A stretch of DNA of 64,000 nt from Fimenecus sp045595185 (GTDB lineage Bacteria > Bacillota > Clostridia > Oscillospirales > Acutalibacteraceae). Shown piece by piece: positions 1 through 9,578 of the stretch (the first letter of the stretch is position 1; every line of letters begins with the position of its first letter). The position numbers were made by a program, and so were the translations under genes. Location of the stretch: the NCBI GenBank assembly GCA_045595185.1, contig JAZNZX010000038.1:1-64000 (forward strand), written 5' to 3'. The notes beneath the pieces are model-generated. The model did no database searches. It was not told the origin of the DNA and was given only the letters and a program-made list of their open reading frames with translations.

Positions 1-1
1 C

Positions 2-2272
2 GCAACTGCTCTTGCTGATTTGACAGCAAGCAATATCACAGTTGGTGACGTTGAAGTTGTTGAAGACTTTGGTTACAACAAGTTCCTTATTTCCTTCACA
101 GCTACTCTTACATCTTCTGACGAAATGACAACTGGTAGATACGACCTTGGCGAAGGTACAGATGTAGGTCACTATGCAATGGACAGAGACCGTGCAGTTG
201 GTACTCACGAATTCTCATATCCTGAGCAGGTTTGCATGCTCTTTGCTAAGAACCAGAACCTTATTACAAAGGCTGGTACACGTTATCAGTTCGCAAATCC
301 TGACCAGCTCTTTGGCGGTTTTGAATTCGACGATAACTTCGCAACAGCTCCTAATGGTAAGGAAAGAGTTGTAGTTGTTGGTCTTTCTGGTAGAATTTCT
401 GAGAACCTTTACGACCTTGAAGAGGTTGACGAAGCAATCAAGGAATTGAGAGATACAATCGAAGCTAAGGCTTACGATATTACTTATACAGATTATGCTG
501 AGCTTCTTGTTGAAGACGAGATGGGTTATTACCTTCCTCAGCAGCTTGGTTACTACCTTGATAAGAAGACACAGAAGGTAAGTTTCTTCACACCTGACGG
601 TGTAACTTACAGCGACTGGTCAAAGACAAAGAGAGGTACTGACCTTGGTATTTACAATGCTGTTAACACATGGGGCGATGACACTCATTACAGCATTAAT
701 GACGCTATTGACGCTCTTAAGGAAGAGAAGAAGCTTATTGACGGTGCAGCAGACTTTACAGAAACAGGATACACTCGTGTATTTGGTGGATATAAAGTAA
801 CTGGCGCTGCCGCTGAGTCAGAAACTCCTCTTGATGATGTTGGTCGCGGTGTACAGTATGAGGATTACACTCTTAATGGTGTAGTACTTAATGATATTAT
901 TACTGGCAAGAAACTTTCTTCACTTTACAATCTTGACAGCGTAATTCAGGCACTTTCTACAGCAGACTTGAATGGTCAGGTAGGACAGATTAGAATTACT
1001 TCAACTGCTCAGATGGAATCAAATAGAGCAATCTATGTTGATGCTGAGAATGGTATTCTTGCTAATCGTGCAAACATCTACTTACTTAAGAATATTAACG
1101 GTCGTGCACTTGCCGGCGATAAGGTTGGTATCTTCGAGTTCTATGACAAGAAGGGCAACAGACTTTACTACCAGGATAAGGTATTTGCAGGTACTCCATT
1201 CCTTGCTCTTGTAGTTATCGGTACATTCGGTCTTGTATTCGTAGTAAATAGACACTGCACTAAGAACGTTGAAAAGGTAGCTTGGATGATTAACGATAAT
1301 GGTTACATCACTGACAAGCAGGCTGAGAGAATTGTTAAGAACGGTCTTATCCACACAGTGGATATTACAGTTTGCGACGAGACTTTCGATGCAACTTGTA
1401 CAGTTGGTTCAATCAAGATTCGTAGAACAAAGAAGAATGTACTTCGCTATGTTCCTGTTCTCTTCCTTGATACTTTGAAGGTTTCTACTCTTGAGCAGGC
1501 ATCTGAGAAAACCGACGCCACTGGTGGTCGTGGTAATGCTAAGCTTATCACTTGGGACTACGGCAAGGAAATTACTCTTTCAATTGAAGATGCTCTTTAC
1601 ACACCTGCTTCAATGGCAGCTATTTGGGCTGGCGAGCACGGTGACCTCAAGAACGGCGTAAAGGATACAACAATGATTGACAGAATGGAGAAGATTACAG
1701 CTAAGCGTAACTTCATTATCCCTGCTGGCAACCACGAAGGTACTCCTTCTGAAGGAAACGTTACTGCTCAGGCAGTTTACTTCGACCCTAAGACAATGGA
1801 GCCATTCCAGGATGGTACACCTATTGCTGAAGGCGAGGTTATTTACAAGTTTACTCGTTCTGTTGCATATGATGGCAACAGCATTGGTAACACAATTGAA
1901 ATCTCTGCTGATAAGTTCCCTGGCACTTACAGAGTTGTTGGTGAGACACTTGTAAGAGACAAGGCTACTGGTGAGGACCAGAGATTCCAGTTCATCATTC
2001 CTGAAGCTAAAATGTCCGCAGAAAGCACATCTATCACCCTTGAGGCAGATGGCGACCCTGTAGTATTCAGCTTCACAATGGATGTTCTTCGTCCAGACAA
2101 CGGCGTAATGATGAAGTTTGTTCAGTTCGATGTTGTTGATAACGATGAAGAGAATGACGGCTCTACAATGGTTAAGGATACTGAGAACCTCAACCTCCTT
2201 GACGATGCTGAAATGTATAAAGTAAGCGGTGGAGAAGATGAGGAATTGGTAATCGGCGCAACAGAGTATTGA
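2..2272 (+). CDS. Tail-tube-like virion protein with long N-terminal extension (5'-partial)
   Basis: The reading frame is open from the window edge, so the true start lies upstream. The last ~300 residues carry the domain shared with the next four genes. Its first half has the motif YVPVLFLDTLKVS followed by KLITWDYGKEITLSIEDAL. Its second half has GTYRVVGETLVRDKATGED, then ADGDPVVF and DNGVMMKF. The first ~440 residues are an extension not found in the neighbours, and they end near a hydrophobic stretch (about 1180-1245). There is no in-frame TAG, and Gln is always CAG. Lys is mostly AAG and Leu mostly CTT, a biased usage typical of an abundant protein. The position just upstream of the tape measure gene fits a major tail tube or tube-decoration protein. 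That function is inferred from gene order and a beta-rich pattern, not from a firm family match. Confidence 0.6.
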   Translation, partial: ATALADLTASNITVGDVEVVEDFGYNKFLISFTATLTSSDEMTTGRYDLGEGTDVGHYAMDRDRAVGTHEFSYPEQVCMLFAKNQNLITKAGTRYQFANPDQLFGGFEFDDNFATAPNGKERVVVVGLSGRISENLYDLEEVDEAIKELRDTIEAKAYDITYTDYAELLVEDEMGYYLPQQLGYYLDKKTQKVSFFTPDGVTYSDWSKTKRGTDLGIYNAVNTWGDDTHYSINDAIDALKEEKKLIDGAADFTETGYTRVFGGYKVTGAAAESETPLDDVGRGVQYEDYTLNGVVLNDIITGKKLSSLYNLDSVIQALSTADLNGQVGQIRITSTAQMESNRAIYVDAENGILANRANIYLLKNINGRALAGDKVGIFEFYDKKGNRLYYQDKVFAGTPFLALVVIGTFGLVFVVNRHCTKNVEKVAWMINDNGYITDKQAERIVKNGLIHTVDITVCDETFDATCTVGSIKIRRTKKNVLRYVPVLFLDTLKVSTLEQASEKTDATGGRGNAKLITWDYGKEITLSIEDALYTPASMAAIWAGEHGDLKNGVKDTTMIDRMEKITAKRNFIIPAGNHEGTPSEGNVTAQAVYFDPKTMEPFQDGTPIAEGEVIYKFTRSVAYDGNSIGNTIEISADKFPGTYRVVGETLVRDKATGEDQRFQFIIPEAKMSAESTSITLEADGDPVVFSFTMDVLRPDNGVMMKFVQFDVVDNDEENDGSTMVKDTENLNLLDDAEMYKVSGGEDEELVIGATEY

Positions 2273-2280
2273 TGCAATCA

Positions 2281-2312
2281 GTGCGCCAATCAGTAATGGT
2301 TGGCGCACTTTC
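2281..2312 (+). terminator. Hairpin with short T stretch between two tail genes
   Basis: GTGCGCCAA (2281-2289) pairs perfectly with TTGGCGCAC (2300-2308) around a 10-base loop and is followed by TTTCT. It lies directly after the TGA of the first gene. The T stretch is short, so it may reduce rather than stop transcription, adjusting dose within the operon. Confidence 0.6.
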
Positions 2313-2340
2313 TACTATAAGATTGTGAGGTGAATAGATA

Positions 2341-4443
2341 GTGAATATTTTTGACCAGTATGGTATTAAAGAAGTTGCTGACGTAACTATTTACAGTATT
2401 CACAAGAAGGAGGATGGCTCTGGTGACGTTTATTACGTTCCTGCACTTTACCTTGATACTTTAAAGGTTACAACAGTTGAAAAAACTGCTGAGAATACCT
2501 GGGCTCAGGGTGGTCTTGGTAATTCAAGACTTATCTCTTGGGACTATGGAAAAACAATTAACTTAACACTTGAAGATGCACTTTGCACTCCTGCTTCTCT
2601 CGGTCTTTGCTGGGGCGGCGTTTTGAGTGCAGATTGGAAGGATGCTCACATTCAGCACCAGACAGGTCTTGTTAATCTTGACTGTGCAACTGAAAGAATT
2701 TCTCGTATGGAGAAAGCTTTCTATCCAAGAAATGATACTGTCAACGCAGTAGTAAGTAATCTTCTTCCTCGTGATGGTAAGGAAGATATTCTTCTTGACC
2801 AGAGCGGCGACCCTGTATACTTACAGCGTTCTTCAATTCTTGACGGTGTTAATATTAAGGGCTTCGGCTATGTTGATAGCAAGCCTTATAAATGGCATTT
2901 GGAAATTGAGACAGCTGTAAAATCCGTTGCAGTTGTTCCAGATAGATTCTTCTCTATTTATGGTAAGTCATACCCAATTAAGAGAATGCAGACTGTTGGT
3001 ATTAACCAGCCTTCAGAAGCCTTTAAGTATGAGATTATCTATCTTAGAGGTTATGACCAGTACACAGACGAATCTCCTTGCGCAAGAATTATTTATCACA
3101 AGCAGGCTGAACAGGGCGAGCAGACTCAGGCTTGCACAGTAACAGAAGACGATGTAGCACTTGGCTACCTTGCTAATGCTGATGCATATCCTTACCTTAA
3201 GATTCGTGTTTGCTGGGACGGCTCAATTAGAGCTTATCTTGGTGCAAAGAATGTTGACTGGGATTTGAAGAGACAGATTGAAGACCACGTATCAGGTGAA
3301 GATACCGCTTGGGTTGAAATTCCTCAGATTAACACAGACCAGTTCAGAAATATCGACCTCTGGGTAAGATTTGATTCAATCAATGCTCTTTCTTACTACT
3401 TAATCACTAAGTATGAGAACAATATCTTTGATATTGGACCAAAGGTTATTCATCATGGTCTTGAAGATAGAGGAGCAAACAAGAGCTTGAAGCCTGGTGT
3501 TGGTAAGGTTGAAGTTGACCCTGAAGTTCAGACAGCCATTCAGTTTACTGTAAAGGCAGGTTCTAAGATTCATGTTAAAAATTGGACCCTTGGAAGCGGC
3601 GGTTCGAGAGAAGAGTGGGAAGAAGACCAGATTCTTGATGAGAATACTACTTTTACTGCTGATAGCGTTCTTAATTTAACTGAGGAAGAATTTACTCTTT
3701 ACGGTGTTCTTGATGAAAATGACGTTATGTTGAAACTTGCTAAGAAATATAACTTAGGTTTCTCAACAGGAACAGCTGGCGGTGGAGTTAGCTATGAGTT
3801 CGCTTCTCTTGAGACTGGTTCTATCAGTGCAGTTGTTGCAGCAGGTCCATTTACTATTACAATGGATGCAGATGCAGACCCTGATATGGTTAAGGAAGCT
3901 GTTGGTAAAGACTACACACTTGATGACCCATCATGGGTTGGTCAGGCAGAGGAAGACAATGCTTGCACTCCTTGCTGCAAGAGAGACAACTTGAGCCGCG
4001 CTATCTGGGCTTATGTTAACCCAAAGACTATGCAGCCTTATGATGATGACTATTGGTTCCATCAGGGCGAGCCTTACTACAAGAAATCTCTTACTTTGAG
4101 CACTAAGCAGAATCCTCTTAAGGCTCAGAAGATTTTTGTTGAGCAGGGTGTATTCCCAGGCATGTATAAGATTGTCTGCGAGACTCTTATTCGTGAGAGA
4201 GAAACTGGTGAAGATGAGAGAGTTCAGATTAGTCTTCCACTTTGCAAGATTAAGTCTGACCAGACCTTGACTCTTCAGGCAGACGGTGACCCAACAACAT
4301 TCAACCTTGACGTTGAAGTAGCTACTCCTCCAAATGGCGTTCCTATGGAGATTACTTTCTACGAAGTAGAAAAGGAAATGAAGCAGGGCTGCTCTGGCTC
4401 AATGGTTGCAAAGGACGGTTCAACTAAGATTTCTGCAAAATAA
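2341..4443 (+). CDS. Tail-tube-like virion protein, paralogue 2
   Basis: The start is a GTG preceded by GAGGTGAAT, and the stop is TAA. The 700 residues begin MNIFDQYGIKEVADV, the same opening as the next two genes. The N-terminal half-domain contains YVPALYLDTLKVT and LISWDYGKTINLTLEDAL (about 1-100). The C-terminal half-domain contains GMYKIVCETLIRERETGED and ADGDPTTFN (about 600-680). Some 450 residues of unrelated sequence are inserted between the halves. It contains a CTPCC cysteine cluster near residue 545. There is no in-frame TAG, and it has the same abundant-protein codon bias as the preceding gene. It is a virion structural protein by context. The tail tube assignment is an inference from its position before the tape measure gene and from the repeated domain. 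Confidence 0.6.
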   Translation: MNIFDQYGIKEVADVTIYSIHKKEDGSGDVYYVPALYLDTLKVTTVEKTAENTWAQGGLGNSRLISWDYGKTINLTLEDALCTPASLGLCWGGVLSADWKDAHIQHQTGLVNLDCATERISRMEKAFYPRNDTVNAVVSNLLPRDGKEDILLDQSGDPVYLQRSSILDGVNIKGFGYVDSKPYKWHLEIETAVKSVAVVPDRFFSIYGKSYPIKRMQTVGINQPSEAFKYEIIYLRGYDQYTDESPCARIIYHKQAEQGEQTQACTVTEDDVALGYLANADAYPYLKIRVCWDGSIRAYLGAKNVDWDLKRQIEDHVSGEDTAWVEIPQINTDQFRNIDLWVRFDSINALSYYLITKYENNIFDIGPKVIHHGLEDRGANKSLKPGVGKVEVDPEVQTAIQFTVKAGSKIHVKNWTLGSGGSREEWEEDQILDENTTFTADSVLNLTEEEFTLYGVLDENDVMLKLAKKYNLGFSTGTAGGGVSYEFASLETGSISAVVAAGPFTITMDADADPDMVKEAVGKDYTLDDPSWVGQAEEDNACTPCCKRDNLSRAIWAYVNPKTMQPYDDDYWFHQGEPYYKKSLTLSTKQNPLKAQKIFVEQGVFPGMYKIVCETLIRERETGEDERVQISLPLCKIKSDQTLTLQADGDPTTFNLDVEVATPPNGVPMEITFYEVEKEMKQGCSGSMVAKDGSTKISAK

Positions 4444-4458
4444 TGAAGGAGGGATTAG

Positions 4459-6375
4459 ATGAATATATTTGAGCAATATGGCATTAAAGAAATTGCAGAT
4501 GTTTGTCTTTATGCCATTGAGCTTGATGAAAACGACGACGAAATCTATATCCCTGTTCTCTACATGGACACCCTCAGGGTGTCCACTGTAGAGGAAACTA
4601 CTTAGTAGACATCTGCACAGGGAGGCATAGGAAATCCAAAATTGATTACGTGGGATTACGGTAAAGATATCGTCGTTACATTAGAAGACGCACTCTTTAC
4701 TCCGGCAAGTGCCAGTATGAACTGGGGCGGAAAATTAGACGCGAAAGGATTATAGCTTTCTCTGCAATATTTCTTTGATAGAAATACTGATAATAATACG
4801 CCAGATACTTGTCTGAGAACTGCTACTTTAACGGTAGAAAAGTTTTCAGATTTTTTTATTATCCCTGATAGAAAACCAGCCCATGAGACTTACCCATGTC
4901 ATTGTGAAGAACCTGAAGAAGGTTATGACAAAGAATATGTTGGTTAGGCTTCTATTTATTGTTGGCTGGTAGATGGATTTATAACTTCAAACACTGATAG
5001 AAAAAGAGTTTCTTTTGAAAAGTTAATTCTATTCTATCGTGAGTAGACATAGAGATGGTATTTCTTCAATTCTTGGGAGTTGATTAAATCTCTTTCAGAA
5101 GAAGAAACTAAAGAAGAGCTTACAAGACTTATGAATACTTATTCACAATTCAGTAAAGAAACTTTTAACTACATTAAAGAAAACTTAGCTGAATATACTG
5201 AAAAAGTTGAAAGAGTCACATGGGGACCAAATGAAGATTCTAAACCAGAAACTCCTTGGTTCTTAACTCAAAACCTATACATTGATGGATACAGAAAAGG
5301 TTGCGCAAAAGATAAAAGATATAGCGAAATAACTGATAATGAGTATGATTTCTATAAAGAAAATAAATATCTGCCTTATCGTTATTTTGCAAACGTCGGA
5401 GTTGAGTATAATACCAACGTTGCACCGCCGCAAAATGTGATATATGATATTGATACAGCATATAAAAAGGTAGAGCTTATTGAACGTATTGAAAAAGTTC
5501 AAGCTACTTGCTGCTTCTGTATAGATACCGATGCAAACTTAAATCATAGTAACTGTCGTTATATCACAAAATATTTACAAACAGAATTAACTGTTTTCAT
5601 TGACCCAACTACTCTTTAGCCTTATAGACCTAACAGTTATGAATACTACACTAAGAGTGGAAAGAGAATAACTGGTAATTTAAGAATTATAAGAGCAGGA
5701 GAGTATTACTATAAATGGACAAGAACGAAAGCTAAACAGCATGAGGCTTTAGGAAATCAGCTTATTATTGACCCAATCCACTATCCTGGTACATATAGAT
5801 TAGTTGGCGAAACAACTAAGAGAGACCGTTTTGGAATGGACCATAATTATCAGTTTGAAATTCCGCTTTGCAAACTTCATTCAGATAATAAGATAAGTTT
5901 AACTACAACTGGTGAACCAACAGTGTTTACTATGAAGCTCACGGCGCTCCGCCGTGCAGATGGAGTAATGATGAAGCTAACAGAGTATGAGACAAGCCCA
6001 ACTAAATATTGTGATAATATTAGTGGTAGCTCAGATGTTTCACCATTTACAAGTCCAAATCCAGTATTAAATCCTGAGCCTTGGGAGAATAAGGTTGGCT
6101 TAGCTTCTGGTATTGATATTACTCTTGATGCGGCATCTCCTCGTAGTATTGCAAGTACACTTGTAGAAGAGGGATACGAACAAGGCTTTAAGAAATCCGC
6201 CGAGTCTTCATAGGAAGATATCTCTAATGTTGCAGCTCATCTTACTGGTGCGGCAGATTTAGGATATAAGTCAGTTGATGGAACTTGGCTTACAAATATG
6301 CGTCAGGTATTGTTCGCAAAAGATTTGTCGCCTGATGAATTTAATGCTTTAGTACAAAGGGGTGAAGAAGATTGA
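4459..6375 (+). CDS. Tail-tube-like virion protein, paralogue 3 (eight in-frame TAG)
   Basis: The start is an ATG behind AAGGAGGG, and the gene ends in TGA at 6373-6375. It is continuous only if TAG is sense: eight TAG codons occur, including a TAGTAG pair at 4603-4608. The 638-residue product opens MNIFEQYGIKEIADV. It carries LITWDYGKDIVVTLEDAL near residue 65 and the C-terminal half-domain GTYRLVGETTKRDRFGMDH at about 450. The region between them has no similarity I recognise. Unlike paralogues 1 and 2 it uses AAA and TAG freely, which suggests lower expression. A short tail after the second half-domain is unique to this copy. A standard-code reading would break it into fragments and could be mistaken for a pseudogene. 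Confidence 0.65.
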
Positions 6376-8567
6376 ATATATTTAAACAGTACGGAATAAA
6401 AGAGGTTGCCGACGTAGTATTTTATTCTATTACAAGAGTTGGCGACGAAGAATTCTATATTCCAGTTTTATATTTTGATACATTAAAGGTCACTTCTTTA
6501 GACAAGAGCGTTACTGCTGTTCCGGCGAATGGCGGCAAGGGAAATGGTAAAATTCTTTCTTGGAATTTTGGTAAAGATTTAAAGTTGAAATTAGAGGATG
6601 CTTTGTTCTCTCAAATGTCCTTAAATACTTTTATGAACGGTAGAGTAATGGCGAAGATGTCCCCATGGACCTCCGCCATTGCAAAACTTAATGTTGCTAA
6701 TAAGTATGGACAGAAGCATTATTCTACAAAAGCTTATCCTTCTCCTGAGCTTACCGAAGGAGAGTGGGAAATTGTATATAGATGTGCTTAGAAAGCAGGT
6801 TTTGACCCTCGTACAGGTTATGCTGACGATATTGGTTAGAACAGATTAAGAGATTATAATAATCATACTTCTAAATATCTCTATGATTCAGAAGGATAGG
6901 ATACTGCTGTCGATTCTATGGTTGCAGAGAATAGATGGCTTTTAAAAGATGCTTATTATAGAAGAAAGCAAAAGACGCCTCATTCAAGAAATATTGCTCC
7001 ATATTTTGATTATAATGCGAATGATTATGAAGGAGTTTCTATTGTCATTCAAGACCTATCTTTAGCGCAAGAGCTTGAAGAAGCAAAAGAAATCGCTGCT
7101 CTTGAAAATGGAGAGCGCTGGGGCGGTTGGCGCGATGTAACAGTTACATTTAAAAAGAAGGGAGAAGATGATATTACAAGAAAGGAAAGTCTTGAAATTA
7201 ATGACGCTTCTTATGATATTGTTATTCAGATTAACTTTTCTCTTGAAAAAACTCCTTCTGGTTTTAGATGTGTTTGGTGTTATATTAGTGCCGATAATAT
7301 GACTCTTAGGTCAGATACTCCATCTGGAGAAATGCACCCTGTAACTCCAACTATTGATATTTTAAAGAGTATCTTTACTGGATATAATAAAGATAGCACA
7401 CAAGACGGTGGATTTAACCCCACTTTCCATATAGGCAATGAATTCTTCTTAAGTCATATTCTTTACTATCTATTCCCTCATTATCTTGAAGATGCAATTG
7501 GAGACTTATGTTGGTGCGATATGTAGGATAAAATCTACACTGCTATGCCGCAAGAGGTCATTAATTTTATTGCAGAAGAGATTGATGAGTTTAGTAAGAC
7601 AGGTCATTTCGAGAACGATTTATATGAAGCTCAGGTTATTGACCGTTTTGAGAAATGCGTTGTTACTAAAAAGGAAGGACTTGCAATCGACCTTATTGAG
7701 CAGATGCGAAATGTAAAGAAGTTATATCGTAATGATTAGTCTAACTTTACAGTTTTCTATGATGCTAAAACAATGTTACCTTTTATGATGGAGAAAATTC
7801 TCGATGAAAAAATTCTTGCACAAAAGTGTGTAAGAGTTTATAAGAAAGGTTCTCTCACTGAGGAAGATTATTTAACCGCAGTAAAGTCTTATTTACAAAG
7901 TCAGTATGATGCAGACTGGGTTGAGAATTTGACCTCTTCTGATTTTGTTATCAACAAAGTTACTGATTAGTATGGTAATTATGCCGAGGATAGCAAACTC
8001 TTTAAGATTGTTAAAGAGGGAGATAACGTAGTTCATAGAGAAGAAGGAACCACGGTAGCAGATTATGAAGAAAAGGAAAACTGTTATCTTGTTTATTTCA
8101 GCGTAATAAAGAGAGACTTTATCAATCTTAAACAAGGAACAATTTACTACAAGCGTAGCCGCACGATTGATGAGGATGTAAATGATATTACATTTATCGG
8201 CACTGATTTGTCAATTGATGTTGATACATTCCCAGGTGAGTTCTTAATTGTTGGTGAGACTTACATAAGAGAACAGCAGACTGGTAAAGACAGACGACTT
8301 TAGCTCATCGTTAATCGCGCCGCAATTTCAGCTTCAACTAAAATACAGCTTTAGGCGGCGGGAAATCCAACTACTTTCTCAATAGATGTTGACGTTTTAG
8401 TTCCAAAGTCTGATAAGAAGTCAATGATTGAATTAAGACAATATGATGTTGAAGAGGATAAACTTGAAGGTGGATTTAAGATTGTACCTCAGAATAAGCG
8501 TCATGCTTACACTCCAACAATGCAGGTTCGTGAAGAGATTATCGGAAAGAATATCGAAATATATTAA
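6372..8567 (+). CDS. Tail-tube-like virion protein, paralogue 4 (eight in-frame TAG)
   Basis: The start is a TTG that overlaps the TGA of the preceding gene by four bases, with GGGGTG upstream. It is chosen because it yields the family opening MNIFKQYGIKEVADV. The stop is TAA. The 731 residues contain FYIPVLYFDTLKVTS and ILSWNFGKDLKLKLEDAL in the N-terminal half-domain. The C-terminal half-domain has GEFLIVGETYIREQQTGKD and AGNPTTFSIDVDV near the end. About 500 residues of copy-specific, charged sequence lie between the halves. Eight TAG codons are in frame. The tail-tube-like role is inferred from the paralogues and gene order. It could also be a tail-surface decoration protein, because the insert is large and variable. 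Confidence 0.62.
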
Positions 8568-8571
8568 TGTC

Positions 8572-8605
8572 AAGAGCAGGACTTATAGTTCTGCTCTTTT
8601 CTGTT
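8572..8605 (+). terminator. Intrinsic terminator between paralogues 4 and 5
   Basis: AAGAGCAGGAC (8572-8582) pairs with GTTCTGCTCTT (8588-8598) with one G-U pair, and is followed by TTCTGTTTTA. It sits just after the TAA of the preceding gene. It could partly insulate the tail-tube-like genes from those downstream. Confidence 0.7.
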
Positions 8606-8669
8606 TTATAGAGCTTAGTCTAAAGAAAACTACATTATATAAAGAAGATTATTAGAGGAGGTGTCAGCT

Positions 8670-9572
8670 ATGGACAACCTTGTTGGTATGAAAGAGATGT
8701 ATGATATCAATATTCGTCTTAATTAGCCATTAGAGATTGGCGGACGAAAGTATGATATTAATGAGACGATATTAAGTTTTGAACGTGCCGACCTTGCACA
8801 GGTATAGGAAAATAAAGAACATAAGCAGGCTCGCGGCGGATATAATAATAATTTATTGATAAATTGGGAAACTGATAAAGAAGTTAGCTTTGCCATTACT
8901 CATGGAATATTATCTCCTAACACCTGGGCAATTCTTAGCAATTCTAAGTTAAATAAGAAAGGTGCTTAGTCAATTCCTTATAAGGAGTAGCTTGATGTTA
9001 TTGAAGATGATGATTATTGGTTTGTTAATTTGAAATATACTCCTAATGCGACCGAGGGGAAATGGGGATTGTAGGGCAATCCTGAAAATGAACAGATGCC
9101 GATGGGTAGACGTGAATGGCTGCCATTAAAACCTCTTCCTCCAGCTAAAGACAAATTCATATTCTGCTATGATATGGAAACTGGTAACAGAATTATGAAA
9201 TTTGAGATTTTTGGCAACAGAATTATATTCAGAGGCGAACATCGTAAAGTAATGGTTGATTATACCTTCGATTACATTGATGAAATAGTTTAGCTTGATG
9301 TTGGTAATAGACTGTTTAATGGTTTCTTAAATCTGACTGCAAAAACGACAGTAAAAGACTACTTCACCGGCGAGCCAAGAACAGCTATTCTTGAAATACC
9401 AAGATTAAGACTTGCTTCAACAATTGCAATGAAACTTGGTACTGCTTATGACAATCCCGTTGTAAGTGATTTCTTTTTTGTTGGATATCCTCAGGAAGGA
9501 CAGTAGGCAGAAATGAATAGCGTTTGTAAGTTGACCTTTTTAAATAAGGAGCTTACGGGAGATTATTTGTGA
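8670..9572 (+). CDS. Minimal tail-tube-like virion protein, paralogue 5
   Basis: The ATG follows a strong AGAGGAGGTG, and TGA at 9570-9572 ends the gene. Seven TAG codons are in frame, giving 300 residues. The two half-domains of the neighbours are recognisable without the large insert. The first has GGYNNNLLINWETDKEVSF followed by ITHGILSPNTW (about 55-95). The second has VKDYFTGEPRTAILEIPRL and LTFLNKELTG near the end. As the shortest member it may represent the basic fold, perhaps the true tube subunit or a tube-end adaptor. This is inference; the homology claim rests on matching motif order by eye. Confidence 0.55.
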
Positions 9573-9578
9573 TAAGAA

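Noticed and set aside
1610..2308. Long minus-strand open frame opposite the first tail gene
   Set aside because: It is antisense to a codon-biased gene, lacks a ribosome site and family features, and results from the strict codon choice of the plus strand.
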